Source of the DNA: Polytrichum commune
Lineage: Eukaryota > Streptophyta > Polytrichopsida > Polytrichales > Polytrichaceae
Length of the DNA: 64,000 nt
Assembly: GCA_950295325.1 (NCBI GenBank)
Contig: OX485809.1
Span: forward strand, 11,718,001-11,782,000
Reading direction: 5' to 3'
Below the pieces are notes generated by a model. It did not search any database and was not told the origin of the DNA. It saw only the letters and a program-made list of their open reading frames with translations. Both the position numbers and the translations under genes were made by a program. Positions 30,416 to 42,345 of the stretch are shown here, one piece after another (position 1 is the first letter of the stretch; each line of letters starts with the position of its first letter).

Positions 30416-33400
30416 ATGGCGATGGTGGCACCGCCGGAGGTTCAGGCGGTGCAGTGTAATGTGGTTTCCACCTCGGTAGACGAGACCAGCATGTTGCTCC
30501 GCGTGTGGATGTCGGAGGAAGCAATGGTGGCTGCAAAAATCACCACCGGAAGCCTTGTCGCTGTAAGTGCCTTTTATGACCTTCAATTAAGTATGTTCCG
30601 AGATTTTGAGATTGTTCTCAACGGCTGCAATTTGCAATGTGCAATGTGACATCATCACAACCTTAAATTTTACATCACTAATTGCTGTTGAATGTTTACC
30701 CTAGCCAGGAATCTTCCAGGTTCACAGATTACAGTTGGAATGGTGTTTCATTTTATTTTCGCTGAACTTTAAAACTCGACTGAGTACCTACCGGGTTGCA
30801 AGATCCCGGTATAATCTAACTAGGCTACGAGTATCAAAATTGTTGTATAGCGTAAGGGAAATGCTTCTATGTGTTCAACACGAAATCACTTGATATTTTT
30901 CCACCGCAAGTAACCAGTAATGAGGGATTTGAATTCATCTCTCATAAAGCCGAAGCTCTCTATTCCAAAGCTATCACCAGATTCAGCTTAGCCTTCAACA
31001 ACCTCAAACTCTTAGTCTTGTTCGCAAGCTAATTTAGCTTTCCGCACACCGAATTGCAAAGCCTGTTGGATACATGAACAATCCGCACAGCAGTTTCAAC
31101 TTGAAAGTGTTGCCGTTATCTTTCAAGTGTTGTCTGAAAATCAATACTTGCAAGGATAGGTATTTGCTAAAGTAGCTGAGAGAATATTGTTTGCAATTTT
31201 TGTTCCGAGTGCAGGTTTCGCTGCCAGGGTTGGATTCGAATACTTCAGTTACTTCGCTTTCAGAGCTTTGGGGATCGAATTGGAATGTCGACATACCCAG
31301 TTCATGTAGCAAGTCATTTGGTGCTTTTCATATGGTCGTGGAAGCCTGGCCATCCCGCAAGGTGTCTTTTCTATCCTAAACCTTAGCAGAGAGATTTATT
31401 ATTGCAATTTATTGATACTTAACATAGTACTAATTCGGGATCCATCATGGCTAAATTCTATCAAAGCATTAATCCTTCTTTCAATTGCAATTGGCCTGAT
31501 TTGAGAGGCGCTTCATTTCTATATAATGTAAGTCATGTTTTTCCACAAGCAAATCCTGCTTGCACCTTCTTTCTCCTTCATCTCAGGGGCTTGCCCAATC
31601 TTGGGTGATCCAGGTCAATGTTTTTGCCTGTCCTTTTGAGAACACTCTCTTAAGTTAAGCGGGTGTAATTCTGTTCTTGATCTTGAATATACACCTATAT
31701 TTGAGCTGTGTGGTTAGGTGTGAATCGTAGAACGGACACCATAAAGATATGTTTTAAAAGAGATTGGACTACCTGCTCAAAATTTGTTATCCATTCTAGG
31801 CTCAACAGTGAACATTATTGGAGGGACCTATATGATCATTTATTGAGAAAGAGAATCTTCACTTTGATAATGAACAAGATATTCATATGAGCTGTGATGA
31901 TCATGAGACAAATGGCTACAGCCTGAATTGGAGTTGCTAATCATCTTGTACTAATTGTGTGTTTCATATCCTACAGAAATTGGGTGCATTGCTAAAAGTG
32001 TCCATTTAAGACCCGCTTACTCTAAAACTTCTGAGCAGGAAAACTATGAACAACAAAGTAGTATGGAAAACTCCTCTCTGATCATGGAGATTGTTTCTGT
32101 ATAGATTCACTCACTTCTTGTATCTATCAAATGCTCCAGACTGACCCATCACATACTAGCAGTTGCTGTTCCTTCTTAAAATTTTGTTCAAAAACTGGCT
32201 GTATTAATTGTTGCACCGGTTGTCTTTGTATTTCAGTTGACACGATTTGGGGTTCGACTTTCAAAACATTTGGCCATTAGCTTAGGCCACCCATCGATGG
32301 GATCATTGATCCTTCTTAACCCTATAGCACCATCGAGCAAATTAGAGAAATCGAAAGGCCATGCTGTTAATTTTTCTGTATCGGGAGACGTTGGTGATTG
32401 CACTCATGTTTCGCTTCAGTGGTGTCCTCCTCTTGAGGATGTTTTGATACCTGATATTTTACTGCCTCCACTTAGTCCAGTGCCGAGAACTCCCTCAATC
32501 TCAAGTAAAAAAATGGGCAGGACATCATCTTTTCAAGAAAACAGCTGCCAAAATTCTCCCTCTGCTCCACCAAGTCCAGTTTTTAAGACTCCCTCAAGTT
32601 CAAGTAAGCGCATGGCAAGGACATCTTCTTATCAAGAAACAAGTGGTGGCCAATCGAAAGAGTCCTTTAGGCACTCCCCCTCCCCTTCTCCTGTGGGAAA
32701 AATTGATGGCAGGAGATTTGAAGGTAGTCCGGGACCAAAGACTGCTGAAGAAGAAATAAGATTGTCAGTGCCAAATTTGGGAAACATTGCTGCAGTTAGG
32801 TCATTATTATCATTAGCTGAAGAAAATGGCAAGAAGAGCATATCATTGCTGGAGGAGTATGCGGCACGAATGTTTTCGGGCCGCTACTTGCTTCTGGGTA
32901 GTCTAGTAACTTTGCGTGTGTGTGCATGTGACTGCTTATTTTTTGTCTCATATGTCAAGATGTCTTCGGGGAGAGAAGAAACAGGAAACTCAAGTGCTAC
33001 AGGATCACTTCCACCACCTCCTCTCTCTATTTATAAGGTGGGTTCCCTTTTGAATGTGATGATTTTCTTTCAAATTTTCATGTTTAGGCCTCATGTGGGG
33101 GTCACACAGACTCAGATATGTCGTGAGGTAGGTGATGGTTCATGGAATCTGGTCTTGACATGTGAGTAACTTTGGGGATCTTGGTCTCAAGGTTGATATT
33201 TTTTTTGTGGGTAGAAATACCTGTTTTTAACTCTGATCCCAGGCGGAGCTTTTGGAAGGCTTAAAGCTATTGTATCTGAATGGATTTGAAAATATAGATT
33301 TCTTCCCCCCAAAAAGAGGGATTAACCTTGTAACCAAGCTCCCCAAGGTTGGGTAGGCACATGTCAAGCCCAACAATGTTTTACCTTGGTCCTCCAAACT

Positions 33401-36400
33401 CTGTTCGAAGAAAACTTTGTTTTCCTAATATGTATGAACCCCCTTTCAGCCTGCAGATGCCTGAGTTGCACTTAGAATTTGCAAAGAATGCAGAAGGTAT
33501 GAGTTGATAGCATTACTGTTGGAATTCCTGGCCACTGATCAACATCGATACTTTTCTTGTAGTGTGGTATTTTAAATTTTTTCTGACATGTGTTGCTTCT
33601 GTCTGTAAGGTGGGCCACAGAACAAAGGTCAAGTTCTGTGGACAACTTGGCGTTGAACCAAAAGCACAACCTGAAGAACAAGAAATTAAGGCTCCAGATG
33701 AAAAAGCAGACGATGCAATGGCAGGAAAGGTTTTGGAGGAAGTGAAGTATAGCGCACTTGGGGGTCTCAACAACCAAATTGAAGAGATCAAACAGATTGT
33801 TCATTTTTCATTACTACGCCCTGATCTACTTGCAGGGTATGTTTAGATTCTACTGTCTTCCCCACTGGCATTTGTTACATAAATGGCTAATTCAAATGGA
33901 CATACTTCATGCATTTTGTAGTTTTTTAGGTTTTTCTTTTATAAATCAATGTTTTAGATTAGCACTGTATTTCATGCTGACATCTTTTTCTTCTTATCCT
34001 AATGCCCATTTTGTTGTATGCCTACTAGGGTTATCTCTCAACTCAATGGGAGTTTTTGTGGGATGTAAACCCCTATGCTTTCTCATTCGTTTTTGTGCCT
34101 ACTATATCAATGGTTTCTTTCCACTTATGGTCCATACTTGGAGGTAGTGTTTGAATTTGAATGAAGAGCAACCTATTTTGGTTCATTGAGGGCCAACACA
34201 GTTCAGCACATCTTGGCATGCCAAAATGAGTTCAACCCTCAATGAATCGGCTTGGAATGTTTTTCGTTCAAACCTCAACACTACCTCCAAGCATGTACCA
34301 AAAGCTTACTGAACATGGAAGGTTTTGTATGCAAAACAACCAACACCCGACCAAAAGTCCTATTGAGTTAAAGGATAATTGATAACTCTATTATGTGTTA
34401 TTATTCGATGTTTTTCCCTACTATGTGCTAGATCTTACATATCAACATATGCACTGAAGCTGCAGAGGTGTAACATAAGTGTCTGCTGTTTTTAAATATA
34501 TAGGATCACCATCTCATTACTGTATCTGGTTTTTTCTTTCTTTCAGGTATGGTCTGACCCCACACCGAGGAATACTTTTGTATGGTCCACCAGGAACAGG
34601 CAAAAGCACTTTAGCAAGAGCAGCTGCATGTGAAGCAGGAGTGCCTTTATTTGCGATTAATGGTCCTGATGTTGTGAGCCAATTTTACGGTGAAAGTGAA
34701 GAATCTTTGAGAGCAGTATTTACGGCTGCTGAGGAGGCGGCTCCAGCAGTAGTAATTTGCTAAACCTGTCTTGCTCAAAGATATTGTTTTCTGGGCAGTT
34801 AATACTAGAGCTTGAGGGTTTGTGACCATTGAAATTTAAAATCTCTCTTAGGTGGAAATGCTGAGACTGTCCTGCTTCACTTTACACTAGAGCTTGAGGG
34901 CCTAATGGACCAGGAAGTTGCTACGGATGAACAAACCTACAAGGAGTCCTACATGGCATACAATGTATAATGTTCATGGTCTACCGGATTTTGCAACAAG
35001 GCCACCTCAAAGACATGGATCTAATACAAAACTGGGAGACCATCAAACTTCAAAATCTCACAACCCTTATTGCAATATATTTTGTAGAAGGGCCTACATG
35101 AATAGGATGGTCATGAATTAGCTATTGGTTGAGAGCCTTGTGGTGTATGCCTTGAGCCTGTGGCCACACATTTTTTAAATGTCAACATTCCATGGTAAGA
35201 TGTTTGGAGAAGTTTCTAGGGCTCTCATGATGTTGTGATCGCAGGTTGTGATTGATGAAATTGATGCTATAGCACCAGAGCGCAAGGAAGGCAGTGAAGA
35301 GTTGGCTCAGCGCATGGTGGGGGCGTTGCTCAAATTGATGGATGAGGGTGCTAATAAGTGTGTGCTTGTAATTGCGGCCACCAATCGGCCAAATGCCCTG
35401 GACCCAGCTTTGCGCCGTCCTGGACGTTTTGATAAGGAAGTTGAGATAGGTCAGTTGCTCATTCTATCTTGCAGGCGACTCTAAGTTTAAATGCTCTACT
35501 TTCATATACCGCTTGAGTTGATAAGGAGTTTTCATTTTAGTGCAAATGAGGGTGGCTTAAACCCAAGGGTGGCTTAACCTGAATCCCATGGAAAGTCTGA
35601 GGTTAAGCTGCCTAAGGCTGGAATAGTGCTCAGATGGTTGACCTACCTACATCACAACACCACCTGAAGGCTAAATCATCACAGAAAAATAAGAATTAGA
35701 ACTTGATTAAAAATAATATTATAATTTTCTTTTGATGTGGTGATACTTACATTACTCTGTTATTCTCCTTTATTGTGTGCCATGTTATGCTATTTTGAAA
35801 GAAAGTTAATACATAAGAATAATACATATATTGCATGACAATCACATTATACATCATGAGGTGTAATGATTATATTAAGCACCACGCTTTAAAAGTTTGT
35901 GATGGAATACATGATTTTCTGGTGCACCCTACCACTTTGGTCCATCCAATCATATTGGGGGTATCCAGGTGAACATGAATTATCAACCAACCATCTGGGA
36001 ACCTAGTGGCTTGCCCTTGGGGGAAGATTAGGTGTGGCCCAACTTGGCCGCGCCTATTCAAGATGTTCACCTTTGAAAAGGGGCAGTAATCTTTGATGTC
36101 ACTCTAAATCTGGTGACGTCTGTTTCGGAATTACATATCGAATCACAGTACCTTGAAGCTGAAGCAACACCATAAAGCAGGCTGGTGGTAACCAATCTTC
36201 TCTGAAGATAGAAAACAATGAGGTATCGACTAATGAGGTCTTGATAATGCCACTTGATTATGCTATGCGTTCATGCATGTAATCAGGACCTCATTCTTTA
36301 TAAATTTATTTTTGAAGCTAGAATAGAAAGAGGATGTCCTTGCACACACTTAAGAATGCTATGATACATTCTAACCTACACTAACTCTGTATCGTTTCTT

Positions 36401-39400
36401 CTATTGCAGGCGTCCCATCTGCCAAGGGAAGGCATGAGATATTGAAGCATTTTCTCTCCAAACTAAAGCACAATCTGCAAGATCCAGAATTATTTGAGCT
36501 GGCAGCTGGTACACATGGTTTTGTGGGTGCTGATCTGTCTTCTCTTTGTCACGAAGCAGCCCTCGCCACGCTCCGCCGCTACATAAACTGGAAGCAAAAG
36601 TCTTCTAACACTTCCTCCACAGCACTTTCAACTTCGGCTAGTATTCAGTTGAAAAATTTCAATCCAGATTTTATGGATAGTGAACTCTCACCATTAATGA
36701 GAATGGAAGTGAACACAATGAGTTGGCCGTGTATTGAAAAAGAGGCTAACACGGCTGGAAGTACAATTGGGTCCTTGTGTACAGCTTTTGAAGGTGTTCA
36801 AATTGGTACAACTTCAGTTTCTCATGGATTAGTGGTGGCAGAAGCAAATGGAGACTGTGAATTGAAGGTCACCATGCAAGATTTTGAGGTTGCGAAGACA
36901 AGAGTGCGACCAAGTGCTATGCGAGAGGTGGGCTGCTTTACTCAATAATCACGGTTAGAGTGAAAACCATGGAGAAGTCAATAATTTCAGGTTATGAATT
37001 TTTCTAGACAAAATTTGTGCTCACGAATATAATATTGTTAGACTAAACGTAGTTGGTGGTTCTCTATCTCTGTTAACAATCTCAAATTATTTGTTTCAGT
37101 TTTTATTATAATCAATTTTGAGTCATTGAATTGAAAGAAATATTCTATTAAAATAATATCTCAATAGAGAGTACACTCTAATCAATGTTATCATGTTAAG
37201 CACTGCTGTTTTGACTCTTGAGATCGAAGAGATCTATCTTTGCCATTTGCATCTCCAAAACTAATAGGTTATCATAACAAACATTTGATTTGAAATTTCC
37301 TAGTTAGCAAGTATCAATAATGGGCCCTATTTAATTCTTGAGACTCGTGCCAAAGAAAGTAAACTTTAACCATCACCACAACTCCTAATTCCACGTTGTA
37401 TCGTAATTGGGCAAGTAAGAGTAGTTGTGGTTGTGAAGGTTGCCATCAATTCCCTTCCCTCGTTCCAAAATAGAACTAAAGAAAGTAAAGTACAACCATC
37501 AACCACCAACCACCAACCACCAAATGTTGGTTGTGTGTAAATTCACCTTGGGTTGATAACTGGCCATGGCATTTATACCTTGGCGATATTGGTCCTTGCA
37601 TGGTCTTTGGGCTGGAAACAAAACAGATAATGTTGGAGGTTCCAAAAGTGAAGTGGGCTGATATTGGTGGACTTGAGGACGTGAAGCAACAACTTCAAGA
37701 AGCGGTTATTTGGCCACAACAACATGCTGATAGGTTGGCTTCGATTGGTGCGCAACCAATTCGAGGTGTACTCCTATATGGTCCACCTGGGTGCAGTAAA
37801 ACTCTTCTCGCAAGGGCATGCGCCTCTGAAGCTGGTCTCAATTTTATAGCGGTTAAAGGCCCCGAACTTTTCAGCAAGTGGGTGGGAGAATCAGAGAAGG
37901 CAGTCCAAGCACTCTTTGCACGTGCTAGGGCAGCTGCTCCTTCCATAGTCTTTTTTGATGAGGTGGACGGGCTTGCGGTTGCGCGCAGTAGTGGTCACTC
38001 AGACGGTCTCTCGGTTGGGGATCGCGTGATGAGTCAGCTCCTCACTGAAATGGATGGTAAATGCTTGCCATCAAATTCCTGTTATTCTGCTATTTATCAG
38101 AGTTATCCTTATAACCCTTAAAAGGACCAAGGGCTCAACTGTGTACAATTTTATATAAGGTAGACGTGCCTAAATCGAAGATAACAGTAATGTGGACACC
38201 TGTATTTGAGCGGTATGTGGTTAGGTGTGGATCTAAGAACTGGCACCAAATTTACATGTGTTTAAAAGAGATTGGACTATGTGCTCAAATTATGCTAATC
38301 ATTCTGGGCTCAATAGTCAACATGATTGGGAGGGACCTATAATCTTCACTTTAAGAATGGAGAAGATATTCATCAAGCTCCAAAAATTATGAGGCAAATG
38401 GCTACAGGCATGATTGGATTTGCTAATCATCTTGGACTAATTGTGTGTGTTGTATCCTACAAGAAGTGGGTGCAGAGAAAAAAGTATCCATCTAAGGCAT
38501 GTCTACCTTATACACAATTTCTAGGAGCCTCACCAAGTCTTATAATGACATTAATCATCTTAATGGGTTTGGAACTTAATTTAGTATGTTATCTTTTTTC
38601 CAGGAGAAAAAATTATATACTCATATATGACATTTGTGATCAAAATACTAAGTATTTATTTGCATGCAAAGGCACCTAGGCTGTGTAGTTGAACCTAAGT
38701 CTTAAATGTATTAAAGTATTCAACCAATCTGAAAAATACACTTGAAAAACGAGTTAATTAGATAAGTTCACTTTTGACACAACTAGCTGAAATTGAAAGT
38801 ATCTAGCTGAAATAAATATATGTGTGCATGGAGGGGCACAGATTGGGCTCTTAGACACTTAGGGGTTAACTCAAGGGGACTTTTCGTCGTGAGCTGGTTG
38901 CTTATGATCTTTCATTGGTTGTTTTGTGTACAAAATCAATAGTTTCTTTCAACTTGTGGTGCATGTTTGAAGGTATAATTTAAATTTGATTGAAGAGTAA
39001 TCTATTTTGGTTAATTTAAGGGCCAATCTCATTTTAGGACCTCACATTGGCATGCCAAAATGAGTTTGCCCCTCAATATAATATACCGGTATAGAATGTT
39101 CTTTGTTACAACCTTCACAGTACCAACGAACTTGCAATGACAACTCATTAAACAATGGAAGGTAACATGTTCAAAACAACAACCAACTCGCACCAAATAG
39201 TCCATCTGAGTTAAAGGATAACTCTACTGTTTGATGGAAGTGCTTCTTATCTCAGAGATCAAGCACTCCTACGCTCCTCTGAAAGGCTTCAGTCCTGAAT
39301 CAAAATATAGACACTGTATGATGATGTCTATATTTTGAGGGTTGGAGTGTTTGTTCAAAATTGTGACAAGAGTTGTTGGTTTTGTGTATATGCAGGTTTA

Positions 39401-41328
39401 AAACCAAGGACTGGGGTTTCGGTGCTAGCTGCTACCAACCGTCCTGACATAATTGATCCTGCGCTTTTACGTCCAGGTACACAGATGTGTTGGAATTTGG
39501 ATGCAAAAAATATAATATCCCATTTCTCCTTAAGATTGACCCATCAAGGCGGGGCAATTCATTTTAATGTAGTAGGTGTGTGGGTTCTCTGTGGTGACTC
39601 TTCTCAAATGTAGGTGTCCAAAGTCAATTGGACAACTACATTTGAGTGGTTTGTGGCAAGGATTGTAGTTAAGAACGGACATCAAAGATTGTATTCTGTG
39701 CTCAAAATATAGACATCATTTTAGGTTCAACAGTGAAAACAATTGGGAGGGCCTATGTGATCACTTAAAGAGTAAGAGAACCTACATTTGACCTCTTATA
39801 ACTTATGCATCTGAACTCCGTTTCTGAAAATAGGAGGTTAATCTTTGTGATTCACAACTGCTAATTAGATGTACAATTCCCGATAAGATCCAAACGGTCA
39901 ATATTTTTGGAACTGCCCACAATAGGGCCACATACCATAGTTCAGCTGGCACCTCACAACATTACTGCAGGACTGCTTAATCTGAAGAATGTCAATAATT
40001 ATTGAAGTATTTGATTGTAGGTAGCACATATGTTACAAAACCTTGCATTGTGGGTGAAGTACATAAAAAGCCCATCTCTTATGTAAACGTGCTGGCTATT
40101 GTTGTGGATTGCATGTTCAGTTTTTTTACATGGTTGCCATTTGTTGGGGCAGGACGTTTTGATCGGCAATTGTATGTTGGGCCACCAAATGAAGTTGCCA
40201 GGGAAAAAATATTCAAAATTCAACTCCGCAATACACCATACTCACCCCTTGTTGATCTCGCAACCTTAGCTGCCCGCACTCCCTCTTACACTGGTGCTGA
40301 TATTAGTGCTGTCTGTCGGCTAGCTGCTATGGCGGCGTTGGAGGTATGTTAAAAATCCTACAATTTTTTTTGCTTTGACACCTATGTTTTAAACTTTTTA
40401 TGTTAAGTATATGAGTTTTAGGTTATGCTTCACATAATTTTTCCAAATAGTCCTGCCTGATTTCCCAGGTGGGTTATTTCTGGAGAACCTCTGAGAGTAC
40501 TCATTGACTCACTGCTCTTGGTTCTCTTTGTTCTCAGCTGTATGTGAATTATTGACTCCATGAACTCAAGAATTTGTTGTAGGAGAAATGTTTACCAACT
40601 CTCATATTCCTCCCATGTGGCTAGGAAGACTATCTGGTTACTATTTTGGGCACTATTTCTTAAATAACAAAGGCCTTTCAAGAAATGAAATTTTGAGAAG
40701 TCAAGTGTTACCCTAGGAGGTGCTTCTTCAGGTTTGTGTATGCCATAAGAATTATCTTTTAACCCATTAGGACTTTCTTGGCGGAAGTTGGTCCCTTACA
40801 ATTGGTTGTTATGCATAGGATATTAATATTTTTTTTCCACTTGTGGTGGATGCTCGGAGATAGTGTGTGAATGTGAATAAAGAGTACCTATTTTAATTAA
40901 TTAAGAAACAAACTCAATTTAGCACCTCTTGGCATGTCATAATGAGTTTGATCCTCAATGAACTGATATAGACTGTTCTTTGTTCAAACCTCCACACTAT
41001 GCTACGTTCAAGCATGCACCAAAAACTTACTGAACATGGAAAGTGTTGCATGCAAAAGAACTAACTTCCAACCACAAGTCATGTTGAGTTAGAGGATAAC
41101 TTTATTGTGTCATTATTATCTTGCCAGTCACATATGTAGCCACTGAGATTGCCCATGCAATATCCATTTTTTCGTGACACAACTTGCAATTAATGTACAT
41201 TGCAGGAGGATCTTACAGCAGAACAAGTGGAATTACACCATTTTGAGATTGCATTAGCAGAGGTTGCTCCTAGTAATCCTGGTCCCAATCCCAAGTTCTT
41301 CAAATTTAATCGGGGTTTATTCACATAA
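30416..41328 (+). CDS. CIP111: CIP111/AFG2-type double AAA ATPase (11 exons)
   Basis: Exons: 30416-30562, 31215-31361, 32237-33037, 33610-33836, 34547-34751, 35245-35449, 36410-36927, 37627-38056, 39396-39476, 40153-40343 and 41206-41328. All ten introns are GT-AG, every junction keeps frame, and the exons total 3075 nt (1024 residues), close to my recollection of Arabidopsis CIP111 (about 1020). The start is the first in-frame ATG; the frame upstream is open without ATG. Residues 1-440 are the N-domain with a Ser/Pro-rich insert (exon 3). AAA ring 1: Walker A GPPGTGKS (454-461), Walker B VVIDE (510-514), RRPGRFDKE. Ring 2: Walker A GPPGCSKT (802-809), Walker B VFFDE (858-862), LRPGRFDRQ. The CSK variant of the second P-loop is typical of AFG2/Drg1/SPATA5. 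Family role: hexameric ATPase that releases shuttling factors such as Rlp24 from pre-60S particles; the Arabidopsis protein binds calmodulin. No damage is seen, so it should be functional. Confidence 0.93.
31680..32030 (+). mobile_element. Degenerate TAAGGTAGAC-family MITE in intron 2
   Basis: CACCTATATTTGAGC, GGTTAGGTGTG, TTTTAAAAGAGATTGGACTA, GGAGGGACCTATATG and GGCTACAGCCTG occur in the same order and spacing as in the element at 38156-38510. The termini have decayed. Confidence 0.75.
34125..34390. mobile_element. Foldback MITE in intron 4
   Basis: TTGGAGGTAGTGTTTGAATT near 34138 is mirrored by AACACTACCTCCAA at about 34277-34291, with AATGAA and TTCATTGAGG arms between, so the element folds into a long hairpin. 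Two relatives lie in introns 8 and 10 of the same gene. Confidence 0.75.
35870..36080. other. Possible SINE scrap in intron 6
   Basis: CACTTTGGTCCATCCAATCA and the following GGGGGTATCC resemble CACCTTAGTCCACCCAACTA and GGGGGGTCC in the sense strand of the SINE-like element at 46837-47165. Short and low-confidence. Confidence 0.3.
38156..38510 (+). mobile_element. Complete 355-bp MITE with TAAGGTAGAC inverted repeats (intron 8)
   Basis: The left end TAAGGTAGACGTGCC and right end GGCATGTCTACCTTA are inverted repeats, flanked by TA on both sides, consistent with a Tc1/mariner-type TA target duplication. Partial relatives occur at 9175, 11560, 31680 and 39610. Confidence 0.8.
38935..39225. mobile_element. 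Foldback MITE in intron 8 (second copy)
   Basis: GAAGAGTAATCTATTTTGGT, GGCATGCCAAAATGAGTTTG, GAATGTTCTTTGTT and GAGTTAAAGGATAACTCTA follow the order seen at 34125-34390. The arms are more diverged. Confidence 0.7.
39610..39800 (+). mobile_element. Partial TAAGGTAGAC-family MITE in intron 9
   Basis: ACATTTGAGTGGTTTGTGG, AAGAACGGACATCAAAGA and AATTGGGAGGGCCTATGTG match the 5' and middle part of the family. Confidence 0.65.
40835..41115. mobile_element. Foldback MITE in intron 10 (third copy)
   Basis: GATAGTGTGTGAATGTGAAT near 40857 and TTCAAACCTCCACACTATG near 40984 form the arms. The tail GAGTTAGAGGATAACTTTAT matches the other two copies. Confidence 0.7.
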
Positions 41329-41987
41329 GCTCATAAATCCCAATTTGAATATCATGGAGGTACATGCAAGAGCAGATTTGCACTCCATCACAATGTAGGT
41401 TCCACATCTAAATCAGGCCAGCCATTGTGGATAAACCAAGGCAGTCATCACGCATGCTCAAGAACAACCCTTTCATCAGTAAGTTTTTTCTTCTTGCATT
41501 ATGACATTGAAGTCTTAGTCTTCACTATTTCTCAAAAGGTTGGGTGGCAACAGAAAGTTAGCGGTCATTTTAATCTCATTCCTGTGGTAGTCAGTAATAG
41601 TTTTAGGAGTTTCGTGTCTTCTTGGTCATTTACTCTGTAAGTCCAACTACTTTACAAAATATTGCTTTGTGATTGACAGGGAAAAGGTGAAGATGGAAAT
41701 TTGATCACCTATACTACTTGATTTCTAGGGCTTCACAACATACATCTTGGTGATCATTTTTTGGGGTGGGTCCCCAATTGGATTCTACATCAAATTTTTG
41801 GTTTGTGCGCATGAGAATCAGTGGGGGCTATGATGCCTTGATTATTTGCGTGGGCCTAACGAAACTCAAGAATTTGGTGTAGTTCAACCCTTAAATGCCT
41901 CAGAAGCCAAAAACTGAATGTAAATTCTTTCTCAAGGCAATAATCGTTGTTTTGTACATTGGTTTCTTAACCTTGGAACTACACTAT
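41329..41987. other. 3' downstream region of the AAA-ATPase gene
   Basis: No gene. Probably the 3' UTR and terminator of the preceding gene, although I see no clear polyadenylation signal close to the stop codon. Confidence 0.5.
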
Positions 41988-42345
41988 ATATGATATTTAG
42001 TGTCACCAATTCTAATTGTCATGTTCAATACTAATTGTAAACTGCGGTGTAGTGTCACCAACACAAAATGCCAACCTGACATGATTTGTCATTCCTTGTA
42101 ATTTTTGGGGGGGATTATAGATTTATAGTGTTGCAATTACTGTCGTTTATCAAGTGACTTTTCATTCAAATTTCAATCATCCATCACAACATTTCATCAC
42201 AAGTTGCTGACAAGAGAAGGTAGGGTTTTGGCCAATGGCTGAACTCTTTTCTCATCCATGACAATATTTGTTCACTCAAATATAAGAATTGTCATCCAAA
42301 AAGTTACCATAGTGACATCAAATAACATGACACTAAATGTCATAT
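41988..42345 (-). mobile_element. MITE with ATATGAYATTTAGTGTCA ends
   Basis: ATATGATATTTAGTGTCA at the left and TGACACTAAATGTCATAT at 42328-42345 are near-perfect inverted repeats of 18 bp. The interior, read in reverse complement, aligns along its length with 57209-57558 and with 61945-62140, including GACAGTAATTGCAACA and ACAAGGAATGACAAAT. No coding capacity. Confidence 0.8.

Noticed and set aside
34479-34763. Stand-alone small AAA protein
   Set aside because: It is exon 5 of the CIP111 gene read through into its introns.
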